Positions 15,151 to 24,186 are shown, counted from the first letter of the stretch. The stretch is 44,503 bases of DNA from Pseudomonas sp. 21 (GCF_000955805.1 NZ_JYOA01000004.1:579271-623773); one strand, 5' to 3'. Translations and numbers: made by a program. The notes: generated by a model not told the origin, from the letters alone.

Positions 15151-16140
15151 CTAGGCGCCGTGCAACCGCCACCAGTCACAGAACTCGTCCAGCGCATCCC
15201 ACAGGCTCGCCTGCGGGTCGTAGTCGAGGTACTGGCGGGCGCGGGAGATATCCAGGGAGAAGTCCTTGGCCATCACCGCCATGCCCAGGCGATGCAGGGT
15301 CGGCTCCGGGCGGCCGGGCAGGACCTTGCACACGCCCTCGTTGATCAGCGCCAGGTTGTACGCCAACCCGTACGGCATGTGCCGCTCTACCGGCTGCATG
15401 TCCAGGCGGCGCAGCACGTAGTTCACCACGTCCCACAACGGCAGCGGCTGGCCGTTGCTGATGTTGTAGGCCTGGCCGAGCGCCGCGTCGCCCGCCATCA
15501 GGCTGGCGAACAACGCGTCGTTGAGGTTCTGGATACTGGTGAAGTCCACCTTGTTCAGGCCCTGGCCGATGATGCGCAGGCGGCCCTTGCGGTGCGCGGC
15601 GATCATCCGCGGGAAGATGCTGGTGTCGCCGGCGCCGGTGACGAAGCGCGGGCGCAGCGCCAGCACTTCCAGGCCGAACTCCTGGGCGCCGAGGGCGACC
15701 AGCTCGGACTGGTACTTGGTCGAGCCGTAGTGGTTGGCGAAGCGCTTGGGCACCTGCTGCTCGGTGATGCCGACGTGGGACTGGCCATCGAAGTAGATCG
15801 ACGGCGACGACAGGTGCACCAGCCGGCGAACCTTCTGCTTCAGGCACGCCTCGACAATGGCCTCGGTCATCACCACGTTGGCCTGGTGGAAGTACTCGTG
15901 GCTGCCCCACACGCCGACCGCGCCAGCGCAATGCACCACGGCGTCGACATCGCTGCACAGCGCGCGGACCAAGGCCGGGTCCGACAGGTCGCCGGCCATG
16001 AACTCCGCGCCACGCGCCACCAGCGGCTGCAGCGCTTCCTCGCGGCGTCCGTTCACCCGTACCGCCAGGCCCTGCTCCAGGGCAAAGCGAGCGAAACGCC
16101 CGCCAATGAACCCGCTGGCTCCGGTGACCAGAATCTTCAT
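15151..16140 (-). CDS. Extended-SDR NAD(P)-dependent epimerase / 3-beta-HSD-like reductase
   Basis: 329 aa. The N-terminal Rossmann motif TGASGFIGG (6-14) is preceded by MKILV. The catalytic pair is YGSTK (Y-x-x-x-K), with the upstream Ser in VHLSSPSIYFDG. The LALRPRFVTGAGDTSIFPRM segment in parts is typical of the 3-beta-hydroxysteroid dehydrogenase / OleD-like branch of extended short-chain dehydrogenases. It probably acts on a hydrophobic or 2-alkyl-3-keto substrate, but no pathway partner is present, so the substrate is unknown. The start is MKILV at 16140; the frame is open far upstream, but that is the antisense of the next gene. It is divergent from a saccharopine-dehydrogenase-like gene. 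Confidence 0.85.
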   Translation of the reverse strand: MKILVTGASGFIGGRFARFALEQGLAVRVNGRREEALQPLVARGAEFMAGDLSDPALVRALCSDVDAVVHCAGAVGVWGSHEYFHQANVVMTEAIVEACLKQKVRRLVHLSSPSIYFDGQSHVGITEQQVPKRFANHYGSTKYQSELVALGAQEFGLEVLALRPRFVTGAGDTSIFPRMIAAHRKGRLRIIGQGLNKVDFTSIQNLNDALFASLMAGDAALGQAYNISNGQPLPLWDVVNYVLRRLDMQPVERHMPYGLAYNLALINEGVCKVLPGRPEPTLHRLGMAVMAKDFSLDISRARQYLDYDPQASLWDALDEFCDWWRLHGA

Positions 16141-16332
16141 GCACGCCACTCCTGTTTTTATTTCCGGCGACTCTATCAGCCGCCGCACGCTACCACTCTG
16201 GCCTTGCACGCCAGAAACGAATCCTTGCAGACCGCAGCGCGCCGGCAGGGTTGCACGACTTGAGATCGGCGACATGCCGGGGGTGGTTGCGACTACCCTT
16301 GAGGCACTGACGCGTACCCACGAGGCCACATC

Positions 16333-17394
16333 ATGAGCAAGACGCACTGGATGATCTACGGCGCCAACGGCTACACCGGCCGGCTGGTGGCCGAGCAGGC
16401 GCAACGCGAAGGCCTGACGCCGATCCTCGGCGGCCGCAACCCGGCCAGCCTGCATGCGCTGGGCAGTTCGCTGGGACTGGAGTGCCGGGTGTTCGACCTG
16501 AACGACAGCGCCGCCGCCCTGGCCGCGCTGGAAGATATCGCCGTGGTCGCCAACTGCGCGGGGCCCTTCTCCGCCACCGCCGCGCCGATGATCGAGGCGT
16601 GCATCGCCAGCGGCGCCCATTACGTCGACATCACCGGGGAGATATCCGTCTTCGAATACGCCCACGGCCTCGACGAAGTGGCGCGCACGGCAGGCGTGGC
16701 GATCTGCCCCGGCGTCGGCTTCGACGTGATTCCCACCGACTGCGTCGCCGCCTGCCTGAAGGAAGCCATGCCCGACGCCACGACCCTGGCGCTGGGCTTC
16801 GACAGCGGCAGCGGCCTGTCGCCGGGTACCGCCAAGACCACCGTGGAAGGCCTCAAGCTGGGCGGCAAGGTCCGCGAAGCCGGGCGCCTGCGCGACGTGC
16901 CGCTGGGCTACAAGCGCCGCGACATCGACTTCGGCCGCGGCCTCAAGCATGCCGTCACCATTCCCTGGGGCGACGTGGCCACCGCCTATTACTCCACCGG
17001 CATCGGCGACATCGAGGTGTACCTGCCGGTGCCGCCCGCCGCCGCCATCGGCATGCGGGTGATGGACAGCTTCCGCCCCCTGCTGGGCCGCGACCGCGTA
17101 CAGGACTGGCTCAAGCAGCAGGTGGACAAGCGCGTCCACGGCCCGGACGAAGTGGCGCGCGGCAAGCTGCGCACCTGGGTCTGGGGCGAAGTGCGCAATG
17201 CCCGTGGCGAACGCCGCACGGCGCGCCTGGAAACCGCCAACGGCTACGACGTCACCCTCCACGGCGTGCTCTTCGCGGTGCGCCATCTGCTGGCCAATCC
17301 GGCCAGTGTCGGCTACTTCACCCCGTCGAAACTCTTCGGCGCACGCTGCATCGAGCAGTTGCCGGGCAGCGGCAGCATCGTCATTCGCGGCTGA
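16333..17394 (+). CDS. Saccharopine-dehydrogenase-like NAD(P)-binding protein (trans-acting enoyl reductase family)
   Basis: 353 aa. The N-terminal Rossmann fold has G-A-N-G-Y-T-G (10-16, IYGANGYTGRLVAEQ), followed by GGRNPASL and VANCAGPFSATAAPMIEACI, the usual signature of saccharopine dehydrogenase NADP-binding-domain proteins related to mycobacterial trans-acting enoyl reductases. YVDITGE and CPGVGFDVIPTDC follow as in that family. Probably an NAD(P)H reductase of an unknown small molecule; lysine metabolism should not be inferred from the family name. GAGG lies 8 bases upstream of the ATG. Its last 14 bases overlap the 3' end of argP on the other strand. Confidence 0.82.
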   Translation: MSKTHWMIYGANGYTGRLVAEQAQREGLTPILGGRNPASLHALGSSLGLECRVFDLNDSAAALAALEDIAVVANCAGPFSATAAPMIEACIASGAHYVDITGEISVFEYAHGLDEVARTAGVAICPGVGFDVIPTDCVAACLKEAMPDATTLALGFDSGSGLSPGTAKTTVEGLKLGGKVREAGRLRDVPLGYKRRDIDFGRGLKHAVTIPWGDVATAYYSTGIGDIEVYLPVPPAAAIGMRVMDSFRPLLGRDRVQDWLKQQVDKRVHGPDEVARGKLRTWVWGEVRNARGERRTARLETANGYDVTLHGVLFAVRHLLANPASVGYFTPSKLFGARCIEQLPGSGSIVIRG

Positions 17395-18280
17395 TCGGCA
17401 CCATCAGCCCCGGCGCCTTCGCCAGCAGGTGCCGGGTCAGCGCGGCGAGCAATTCGCCGCCATTGCGCCAGTGATGCCAGTAGAGCGGCACGTCGATCAC
17501 CCGTCCCGGCAGCATGTCCACCAACTCACCGCGCTCCAGCTCGCCGCGCACCTGCTGCTCGGGCACCAGGCCCCAACCCAGGCCGCCGCTGGTCATGCGC
17601 ACGAAGCCCTCGGACGACGGGCACAGGTGGTAGCTGAAGTGACCGTCGACGCCCAGGTCCTTCAGGTAGCGGTGCTGCAGTTGATCGTCGGGGCCGTAGA
17701 CAATGGCCGGGGCGCGCACCAGCCCTTCCGGCTTCACTCCCTTGGGAAAATGCCGGGCAATGAACTCCGGGCTCGCCAGCCCGCGATAGCGCATGGCGCC
17801 CAATGGCTCGCAGCGCCCGCCGGCCACCGGGCGCGGGCTGGCGCAGACGCAACCGGCCACCTCGCCGGCACGCATGCGCTTGAGGCCGACTTCCTGGTCC
17901 TCGACGACAAGGTCCAGCAACACATGGCGCTCGCCACAGAAGTCCCCGACCGCCTGCGCCCACCAGGTCGCCAGGCTGTCGGCGTTCAGCGCCAGGCGCA
18001 GGCGCTCGGGTGCGGCGCCATCGTCCAGCGCGGGCACCCATTGCTGCAGGTCGCCCTCCAGCAGGCGCACCTGCTGCACATGGTTGAGCAGGCGCTGCCC
18101 CAGATCGGTCGGCTGCGGTCGCGCCGCGCGCACCAGCACCGGCTGGCCGACTCTCGCCTCGAGCAGCTTGATCCGCTGGGAAATCGCCGATTGCGACAGC
18201 CCCAGCACCTGGGCGCCACGCTCGAAACCGCCCTGCTCCACCACGGCGGCCAGGGCGGCAAGCAGCTTGTAGTCGAACAT
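17381..18280 (-). CDS. argP: LysR-family regulator ArgP (IciA)
   Basis: 299 aa. N-terminal LysR helix-turn-helix (FDYKLLAALAAVVEQGGFER, then GAQVLGLSQSAISQRIKLLE in segments) and a C-terminal type-2 periplasmic-binding-like effector domain. ArgP/LysG proteins sense lysine and arginine and activate the LysE/ArgO basic amino-acid exporter. The divergent LysE-type gene after the ACT protein is exactly that context. The start at 18280 gives the normal LysR N terminus; the longer reading (18334) enters the promoter region. The 102-base divergent gap with ATATC and TTATAC elements should hold the ArgP site, though I could not define it uniquely. The older name iciA refers to oriC binding. Confidence 0.87.
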   Translation of the reverse strand: MFDYKLLAALAAVVEQGGFERGAQVLGLSQSAISQRIKLLEARVGQPVLVRAARPQPTDLGQRLLNHVQQVRLLEGDLQQWVPALDDGAAPERLRLALNADSLATWWAQAVGDFCGERHVLLDLVVEDQEVGLKRMRAGEVAGCVCASPRPVAGGRCEPLGAMRYRGLASPEFIARHFPKGVKPEGLVRAPAIVYGPDDQLQHRYLKDLGVDGHFSYHLCPSSEGFVRMTSGGLGWGLVPEQQVRGELERGELVDMLPGRVIDVPLYWHHWRNGGELLAALTRHLLAKAPGLMVPISRE

Positions 18281-18382
18281 GATCAGTTTCCCTAATGAGA
18301 TATCAGCAGTATTGGTTTTTCTTATACAGGCCAAAGCCGGACAATCGCCAGCATTCCCACTCGATCAAATGGATTGCCCACC

Positions 18383-18790
18383 ATGGCTGGCGAAACCTCC
18401 CTGGCCGCGCTGTTGCGCGACATGACCCCGGTGCTCAATGACGGCGAATACGTCTACTGCACCTTGCCCGACGGGCAAATGCCCGCCGGCCTGCAGCCAC
18501 TGGGCAGCTTCCGGGAAAGCGAAGGGCTGACGCTGATCCTGCCCCGCGCCGAGGCCGAACAGGCCGGGCTGGCCTTCGACTACGTCGCCGCCTGGCTGAC
18601 CCTCGAAGTGCACTCGGCATTGCAGGCGGTGGGCCTCACCGCCGCCGTGGCGACGGCGCTGGCCAGGGCCGGGATCAGCTGCAACGTGGTCGCCGCCTGG
18701 TACCACGACCACCTGTTCGTCGCCCACGCCGACGGCCCGCGCGCGCTGGACGTGCTGCGCACCCTCGCCCGCAGCCCGGAAGGGGTCTGA
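18383..18790 (+). CDS. ACT-domain protein
   Basis: 135 aa. Two ACT-like halves are visible; the second, LEVHSALQAVGLTAAVATAL followed by ARAGISCNVVAAWYHDHLFV, is a typical ACT beta-alpha-beta segment. ACT domains bind amino acids, so this small cytosolic protein may sense lysine or arginine beside the exporter. It is divergent from argP and ends 3 bases before the LysE gene, so the two are certainly co-transcribed. The ATG at 18383 is preferred; a TTG three codons earlier is possible. No strong Shine-Dalgarno is seen. The exact role is unknown. Confidence 0.8.
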   Translation: MAGETSLAALLRDMTPVLNDGEYVYCTLPDGQMPAGLQPLGSFRESEGLTLILPRAEAEQAGLAFDYVAAWLTLEVHSALQAVGLTAAVATALARAGISCNVVAAWYHDHLFVAHADGPRALDVLRTLARSPEGV

Positions 18791-18793
18791 ACC

Positions 18794-19396
18794 ATGTGGC
18801 AGAGCTATCTCAACGGTATCCTGGTGGCCGCCGGGCTGATCATCGCAATCGGCGCGCAGAACGCCTTCGTCCTCGCCCAGAGCCTGCGCCGCGAACATCA
18901 CCTGTCGGTCGCCGCGCTGTGCGTGGCCTGTGACGCCATCCTGGTCAGCGCCGGGGTGTTCGGCCTGGCGAAAATCCTCGCCGAGAACCCGACGCTGCTG
19001 GCCATCGCCCGCTGGGGCGGCGTGACCTTCCTGGTCTGGTACGGCCTCAAGGCGCTGCGGCGCGCAGTCGCACCCGAGGCCATGGCCAACGCCGGGGAAA
19101 CCGGCCCGCGCTCGCGCCGCACCGTGCTGATGGCGGCGCTGGCGGTCACCCTGCTCAACCCCCACGTCTACCTCGACACCGTGCTGCTGATCGGCTCCCT
19201 CGGCGCCCAGCAGGCCGCCCCCGGCGCCTACGCCATGGGCGCGGCCAGTGCCTCGCTGATCTGGTTCTTCACCCTGGCCTTCGGCGCCGCCTGGCTCGCC
19301 CCCTGGCTGGCGCGGCCGGCCACCTGGCGCCTGGTGGACCTGATGGTCGCGGTGATGATGCTGGGCATGGCCGCGCAACTGGTGTTCGCCGCCTGA
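18794..19396 (+). CDS. LysE/ArgO-family basic amino-acid exporter
   Basis: 200 aa with five to six membrane helices. It shows the family signature IAIGAQNAFVLAQSLRREH near residue 16 (G-A-Q-N-A-F) and the later TLLNPHVYLDTVLLIGSLG, the Asn-Pro-His-x-Tyr-x-D motif of LysE/ArgO. It exports lysine and/or arginine, protecting against excess basic amino acid or its toxic analogues. It follows the ACT protein by 3 bases and is the likely ArgP target. ArgO would be a reasonable name, but the lysine/arginine preference cannot be read from sequence. Confidence 0.87.
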   Translation: MWQSYLNGILVAAGLIIAIGAQNAFVLAQSLRREHHLSVAALCVACDAILVSAGVFGLAKILAENPTLLAIARWGGVTFLVWYGLKALRRAVAPEAMANAGETGPRSRRTVLMAALAVTLLNPHVYLDTVLLIGSLGAQQAAPGAYAMGAASASLIWFFTLAFGAAWLAPWLARPATWRLVDLMVAVMMLGMAAQLVFAA

Positions 19397-19717
19397 TCCG
19401 CCAGCGGCGCGGAAACAGTCCGAACGACGTTCCGTCATCACGGTCTGTGTAGGGTGAGGGCCGGATACCAGCGCAGCCCGCCTTCCAGGGCCTTTGCCCC
19501 TACAGTTGCTGCGTGGATATGCCACAGGTCGGGTGCTATGATCCGACCTTCGCGGCGCTGGCGGCCAAGGCTGCCAGACGCAACTGGCGCGCTGCCTGTC
19601 CCCTTGCGGGACGTCCTGCAGCTACGCCCGGATGCCGCGACACCTACGATACCGGCCCCGTGTACCGGTCGCGCGTTCGCCGCGCTAGCCCAGACTGAGT
19701 GAGATAGGAGAGACACC
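19397..19717. other. 321-base intergenic region upstream of sodB
   Basis: No convincing gene is seen. A candidate promoter lies at 19514-19542, which would give a sodB leader of about 170 bases. Short open frames (for example plus strand 19513-19698) have poor start sites and I do not annotate them. The 70 bases before sodB are GC rich with several small inverted repeats (CCGGCCCC...ACCGGT). No known riboswitch is recognised. Confidence 0.5.
19514..19542 (+). promoter_or_regulatory. Candidate sigma-70 promoter for sodB
   Basis: TGGATA (19514-19519) and TATGAT (19537-19542) are separated by 17 bases; the -10 matches five of six consensus bases and the -35 four of six. It is the best promoter-like pair between the exporter and sodB. 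Confidence 0.45.
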
Positions 19718-20299
19718 ATGGCTTTCGAATTGCCTCCGCTGCCCTACGCGAAGAATGCCCTTGAGCCGCACATTTCCGCGGAGACTCTGGAATTCCACCA
19801 CGACAAGCACCACAACACCTACGTCGTGAACCTGAACAACCTGGTTCCGGGTACCGAGTTCGAAGGCAAAAGCCTGGAAGACATCGTCAAGACCTCTTCC
19901 GGCGGCATCTTCAACAACGCGGCCCAGGTGTGGAACCACACCTTCTACTGGAACTGCCTGAGCCCCAACGGCGGTGGCCAGCCCACCGGCGCCCTGGCTG
20001 ACGCCATCAACGCTGCCTTCGGTTCCTTCGACAAGTTCAAGGAAGAGTTCAGCAAGACCTCCATCGGCACCTTCGGCTCCGGCTGGGGCTGGCTGGTGAA
20101 GAAAGCCGACGGTTCCCTGGCCCTGGCCAGCACCATCGGCGCCGGCTGCCCGCTGACCAGCGGCGACACCCCGCTGCTGACCTGCGACGTCTGGGAACAC
20201 GCCTACTACATCGACTACCGCAACCTGCGTCCGAAGTACGTCGAGGCGTTCTGGAACCTGGTCAACTGGGACTTCGTGGCCGAGCAGTTCGCTGCTTGA
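19718..20299 (+). CDS. sodB: Iron superoxide dismutase (SodB)
   Basis: 193 aa, typical for Fe-SOD. Metal ligands are H27 (EFHHDKHH), H74 (WNHTFYW), D157 and H161 ([13 protein letters not shown]). The Fe-type rather than Mn-type is indicated by the overall sequence ([20 protein letters not shown] at the N terminus, and [12 protein letters not shown]). It converts superoxide to oxygen and peroxide in the cytoplasm. AGGAG precedes the start. In P. aeruginosa its mRNA is repressed by the Fur-controlled PrrF small RNAs near the start; whether the leader here pairs with PrrF was not tested. A strong terminator follows directly. Confidence 0.96.
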   Translation: MAFELPPLPYAKNALEPHISAETLEFHHDKHHNTYVVNLNNLVPGTEFEGKSLEDIVKTSSGGIFNNAAQVWNHTFYWNCLSPNGGGQPTGALADAINAAFGSFDKFKEEFSKTSIGTFGSGWGWLVKKADGSLALASTIGAGCPLTSGDTPLLTCDVWEHAYYIDYRNLRPKYVEAFWNLVNWDFVAEQFAA

Positions 20300-20318
20300 T
20301 CGCACCCCGCTTGATCTG

Positions 20319-20348
20319 AAAAAACCCGGCCCCGTGCCGGGTTTTTTC
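20319..20348 (+). terminator. Intrinsic terminator of sodB
   Basis: AAAAAACCCGGC-CCCGT-GCCGGGTTTTTT: a 12-bp stem with a T run, 20 bases after the sodB stop. Confidence 0.93.
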
Positions 20349-20493
20349 GTAAGGGGCGCGTAACACCTTCGTGTCGGCTAACCTGAAAGGCCGGTACAGT
20401 CACGAAACACAACGATGGCCCTTTGACGTCATTGCGCCAATTGCCAATACTCAGCCCCAGTCGTTCGCCCCTGGCGAGAAACAAGGAAAGACC

Positions 20494-22575
20494 TTGAAAC
20501 TGGATCCCCGGCACAGCCTCTCCCTCAAGCTGCTGCGAATGGTATTGCTCGCGGCCCTCGTGGTCGGGGTGGTACTCAGCTGTGCCCAGATCGTCTATGA
20601 CGCCCACAAGGCGCGCCAGAACGTACACAACGACGCCCAGCGCATCCTGGCGATGGTCCGCGACCCTTCCACCCAGGCCGTCTACAGCCTGGACCGCGAC
20701 ATGGCGATGCAGGTCCTCGAAGGCCTGTTCCAGCACGAAGCCGTGCGCTATGCCGCCATCGGCCACCCCGACGAACCCATGCTGGCGGAGAAATCCCGCC
20801 CGCTGCTGGACTCCAACACCCGCTGGCTGACCGACCCGATCCTCGGTGCCGAGCAGAACTACTCCATCCGCCTCGCCGGCCGTGGCGGCTCCAACGAATA
20901 CTACGGCGACCTGAAGATCACCCTCGACACCGCGCCCTACGGCGACGACTTCGTCGCCACCTCGGTGATCATCTTCATTTCCGGCATCCTCCGCGCCATG
21001 GCCCTGAGCCTGGTGCTGTTCATGGTCTACCACTGGCTGCTGACCAAGCCGCTGTCGAAGATCATCGAGCACCTGGCCTCGATCAACCCGGACCGCCCCA
21101 GCCAGCACAAGCTGCCGATGCCCGACGGCCACGAGAAGGACGAACTGGGCCTGTGGGTGAATACCGCCAACCAGTTGCTGGCCTCCATCGAGCGCAACGG
21201 CCATTTGCGCCGGGAAGCCGAAGACAGCCTGCTGCGCATCTCCCAGTACGACTTCCTCACCGGCCTGCCCAACCGCAAGCTGCTGCAGCAGCGCCTGGAC
21301 CAGATCCTCGAAGGCGCCTCGCGCCTGCAGCGACGCGTCGCCGTCCTCTGCCTGGGCCTGGATGACTTCAAGGGCATCAACGAGCAATACAGCTACCAGT
21401 TCGGCGACCAGTTGCTGATCGCCCTCGCCGACCGCCTGCGCACCCGCAGCGCGCACCTCGGCGCCCTGGCACGGCTGGGTGGCGACCAGTTCGCCCTGGT
21501 CCAGGCCGACATCGAGCAGCCTTACGAAGCAGCGGAGCTGGCCCAGCAGATCCTCGACGACCTCGAAGCGCCCTTCGAGCTCGACCAGCACCTGGTGCAC
21601 CTGCGCGCCACCATCGGCATCACCCTGTTCCCCGAGGACGGCGAGACCACCGAGAAGCTGCTGCAGAAAGCCGAACAGACCATGACCCTGGCCAAGAGCC
21701 GCTCGCGCAACCGCTACCAGTTCTACATCGCCAGCGTCGACAGCGAGATGCGTCGCCGCCGCGAGCTGGAGAAGGACCTGCGCGAAGCCCTGGCACGCAA
21801 CGAACTGCACCTCGTGTACCAGCCGCAGGTGGATTACCGCGATCACCGGGTGGTCGGCGTCGAGGCGCTGCTGCGCTGGCAGCACCCGACCCAGGGCTGG
21901 GTCGCGCCGGACCTGTTCATCCCGCTGGCGGAGCAGAACGGCAGCATCTTCAGCATCGGCGAGTGGGTGCTCGACCAGTCCTGCCGCCAACTGCGCGAAT
22001 GGCACGACCAGGGCTTCGACGACCTGCGCCTGGCGGTCAACCTCTCCACCGTGCAGTTGCGCCACAACGCCCTGCCGCGCGTGGTCAGCAACCTGCTGCA
22101 GATGCACCGCCTGCCGCCGCGCTCGCTGGAGCTGGAGGTCACCGAGACCGGCCTGATGGAAGACATCTCCACCGCCGCCCAGCACCTGCTCAGCCTGCGC
22201 CGTGCCGGCGCGCTGATCGCCATCGACGACTTCGGCACCGGCTACTCGTCGCTGAGCTACCTGAAGAGCCTGCCGCTGGACAAGATCAAGATCGACAAGA
22301 GCTTCGTCCAGGACCTGCTGCTGGACGACGACGACGCCACCATCGTTCGCGCCATCATCCAGCTGGGCAAGAGCCTGGGCATGCAGGTGATCGCCGAGGG
22401 CGTGGAGACCGTCGAGCAGGAGGCCTACATCATCGCCCAGGGCTGCCACGAAGGTCAGGGCTACCTCTACAGCAAGCCGCTGCCGGCGCGCGAGCTGACG
22501 CTCTACCTCAAGCAGGCGCGGCGCCTGGCCGAAGCGGCCGGCGGCAATCCGGGCGGGTCCGTCGAACGGCATTGA
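20494..22575 (+). CDS. bifA: Membrane c-di-GMP phosphodiesterase BifA (degenerate GGDEF + EAL)
   Basis: 693 aa from a TTG start. The TTG follows AAGGAAAG at good spacing and gives an N terminus and length (about 687 aa in P. aeruginosa) as expected; an ATG 41 codons upstream (20371) lies in the leader and lacks a site. Two membrane helices (about 10-30 and 160-185) bracket a periplasmic domain; a HAMP-like linker follows. The GGDEF motif is GGDQF (329-333), the degenerate form known from BifA. The EAL domain is intact: EALLR at 457-461, later ETGLMEDI, DDFGTGYSSLSYL, and EGVET. It degrades c-di-GMP and so promotes swarming and limits biofilm. A single-gene transcript between the sodB terminator and a REP doublet. 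Confidence 0.92.
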   Translation: MKLDPRHSLSLKLLRMVLLAALVVGVVLSCAQIVYDAHKARQNVHNDAQRILAMVRDPSTQAVYSLDRDMAMQVLEGLFQHEAVRYAAIGHPDEPMLAEKSRPLLDSNTRWLTDPILGAEQNYSIRLAGRGGSNEYYGDLKITLDTAPYGDDFVATSVIIFISGILRAMALSLVLFMVYHWLLTKPLSKIIEHLASINPDRPSQHKLPMPDGHEKDELGLWVNTANQLLASIERNGHLRREAEDSLLRISQYDFLTGLPNRKLLQQRLDQILEGASRLQRRVAVLCLGLDDFKGINEQYSYQFGDQLLIALADRLRTRSAHLGALARLGGDQFALVQADIEQPYEAAELAQQILDDLEAPFELDQHLVHLRATIGITLFPEDGETTEKLLQKAEQTMTLAKSRSRNRYQFYIASVDSEMRRRRELEKDLREALARNELHLVYQPQVDYRDHRVVGVEALLRWQHPTQGWVAPDLFIPLAEQNGSIFSIGEWVLDQSCRQLREWHDQGFDDLRLAVNLSTVQLRHNALPRVVSNLLQMHRLPPRSLELEVTETGLMEDISTAAQHLLSLRRAGALIAIDDFGTGYSSLSYLKSLPLDKIKIDKSFVQDLLLDDDDATIVRAIIQLGKSLGMQVIAEGVETVEQEAYIIAQGCHEGQGYLYSKPLPARELTLYLKQARRLAEAAGGNPGGSVERH

Positions 22576-22581
22576 TCTCAC

Positions 22582-22598
22582 AGGGCGGATAGCGCCCT
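22582..22598 (+). terminator. Small hairpin after bifA
   Basis: AGGGCG-GATAG-CGCCCT, a 6-bp stem 6 bases past the bifA stop, followed by CCCCC rather than T. Terminator-like but weak; the REP doublet just downstream may help define the 3' end. Confidence 0.35.
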
Positions 22599-22620
22599 CC
22601 CCCAACGCCAGATCTGCCTG

Positions 22621-22690
22621 CAGGAGCGAGCTTGCTCGCGAACCGCATGGCACTGGTGCTCGGACTGTTCGCGAGCAAGCTCGCTCCCAC
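22621..22690. repeat. REP-like doublet, GCGAGC family
   Basis: CAGGAGCGAGCTTGCTCGCG plus AAC (22621-22643) faces its inverted copy ending GCTCGCTCCCAC (22667-22690). Each arm has the GCGAGC / GCTCGC hairpin. The outer end has CCCAC in place of CCTAC. It lies between bifA and icmP on the same strand. Confidence 0.9.
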
Positions 22691-22770
22691 AAAAAGCCTC
22701 TCGTCCTACGTCTACTGGCCACCTGCTGGCTCCGTGATCGAACAGCGCCACCGATCTCTCTTTTCAAAAA

Positions 22771-22785
22771 TGCAAATCTTTCGCA
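22771..22785 (+). promoter_or_regulatory. Candidate Fur site upstream of icmP
   Basis: TGCAAATCTTTCGCA, inside the larger dyad AATGCAAATCTTTCGCATT, matches 9 of 14 positions of the 7-1-7 Fur consensus TGATAAT-N-ATTATCA. It lies 67 bases before the icmP start, where an iron-controlled operator is expected. Confidence 0.5.
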
Positions 22786-22851
22786 TTATGTTGCGGATTT
22801 TCTTGCGCAGTCCTTTTTCGTGCGCCTCTTCTCCATGCAAAGGAACCCGTC

Positions 22852-24186
22852 ATGACTCGTATGCCCTGGGCCACTGCCAGCCTGCTCGCCATCGCCATTT
22901 CCCTCGCCGGCTGCGGCGATGACAAGAAAGCCGAAGCCCCCGCCGCTCCGGCAGCCAGCACCCAGAGCACTGCCCCGGCAGCGGCTGCCAAGGTCGACGA
23001 GGCCGCGGTCAAGGCCGTGGTGAAGAACTACCTGGACATCGCCGAAGCCACCTACGGCGACGCCCTGACCACTGCCAAGGCGCTGCAGACCGCCGTCGAC
23101 GCACTGATCGCCAAGCCCAGCGAAGAAACCCTGAAGGCCGCCCGCGAAGCCTGGATCGCTTCCCGCCCGTCCTACTCGCAGAGCGAAGCCTTCCGCTTCG
23201 GCAACTCGATCATCGACGACTGGGAAGGCGCGGTTAACGCCTGGCCGCTGGACGAAGGCCTGATCGACTACGTCGCCAAGGACTACCAGCACGCCGAAGG
23301 CAACGCCGGCGCCACCGCCAACATCATCGCCAACACCGAGATCCAGGTCGGCGAAGACAAGATCGACGTCAAGGAAATCACCGGCGAGAAGCTCAAGGGC
23401 CTGAACGAGCTGGGCGGTTCCGAAGCCAACGTCGCCACCGGCTACCACGCCATCGAATTCCTGCTGTGGGGCCAGGACCTGAACGGCACCAAGCCGGGCG
23501 CCGGCGATCGCAAATACACCGACTACGCCCAGGGCAAGGACTGCACCAACGGTCACTGCGACCGTCGCGCCGCCTACCTGAAAGCCGCCACCGACCTGCT
23601 GGTGGCTGACCTGGAAGAAATGGTCGGCAACTTCAAGTCCGGCGTCGCCGACAACTACCGCGCCAAGGTCGAGGCCGACACCGCCGAGAACAACCTGCGC
23701 AAGATGTTCTTCGGCATGGGCTCCCTGTCCCTCGGCGAGCTGGCCGGCGAGCGCATGAAGGTCGCGCTGGAAGCCAACTCCACCGAAGACGAGCACGACT
23801 GCTTCAGCGACAACACCCACAACACCCTGTTCTTCAACGCCAAGTCCATCCGCAACATCTACCTGGGTGAGTACAAGCGCACCGACGGCAGCGTCGTGAA
23901 GGGCCCGAGCCTGTCCGACCTGGTCGCCAAGGCTGACGCCGCCGCCGACACCGACCTGAAGAACGACCTGGCCAACACCGAAGCCAAGATGCAGGTCATC
24001 GTCGACCGTGCCGAGAAGGACGGTGTGCACTTCGACCAGATGATCGCTCCGGAAGACAAGGACGATCAGCAGAAGATCCGCGACGCCATCGCCTCGCTGG
24101 TCAAGCAGACCGGCGCCATCGAGAAGGCCGCTACTGCGGTCGGCGTGCAGGACCTGAAGCCGGACAACGCCGATCACCAGTTCTGA
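22852..24186 (+). CDS. icmP: Imelysin-family M75 lipoprotein (IcmP)
   Basis: 444 aa. Lipoprotein signal peptide ends in the lipobox LAGC (C22), followed by an Ala/Pro-rich linker. The mature domain is a helical imelysin bundle with the GxHxxE motif intact: G197-Y-H199-A-I-E202 (ATGYHAIEFLLWGQD). The orthologue in P. aeruginosa was described as an insulin-cleaving metalloproteinase, but imelysins are now thought mainly to bind iron, like EfeO. A candidate Fur site lies 67 bases upstream, and AGGAA precedes the ATG. A terminator follows, so the rest of the iron module is partly separate. It probably sits in the outer membrane or periplasm. Confidence 0.9.
   Translation: MTRMPWATASLLAIAISLAGCGDDKKAEAPAAPAASTQSTAPAAAAKVDEAAVKAVVKNYLDIAEATYGDALTTAKALQTAVDALIAKPSEETLKAAREAWIASRPSYSQSEAFRFGNSIIDDWEGAVNAWPLDEGLIDYVAKDYQHAEGNAGATANIIANTEIQVGEDKIDVKEITGEKLKGLNELGGSEANVATGYHAIEFLLWGQDLNGTKPGAGDRKYTDYAQGKDCTNGHCDRRAAYLKAATDLLVADLEEMVGNFKSGVADNYRAKVEADTAENNLRKMFFGMGSLSLGELAGERMKVALEANSTEDEHDCFSDNTHNTLFFNAKSIRNIYLGEYKRTDGSVVKGPSLSDLVAKADAAADTDLKNDLANTEAKMQVIVDRAEKDGVHFDQMIAPEDKDDQQKIRDAIASLVKQTGAIEKAATAVGVQDLKPDNADHQF

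Noticed and set aside
19513..19698. Short plus-strand frame in the sodB upstream region
   Set aside because: It overlaps the best promoter candidate, has no ribosome site, and its product resembles nothing known.
20215..22767. Minus-strand open frame of 850 aa opposite bifA
   Set aside because: Shadow of bifA; translation is repetitive Gln/Val/Asp-rich with no recognisable domain.
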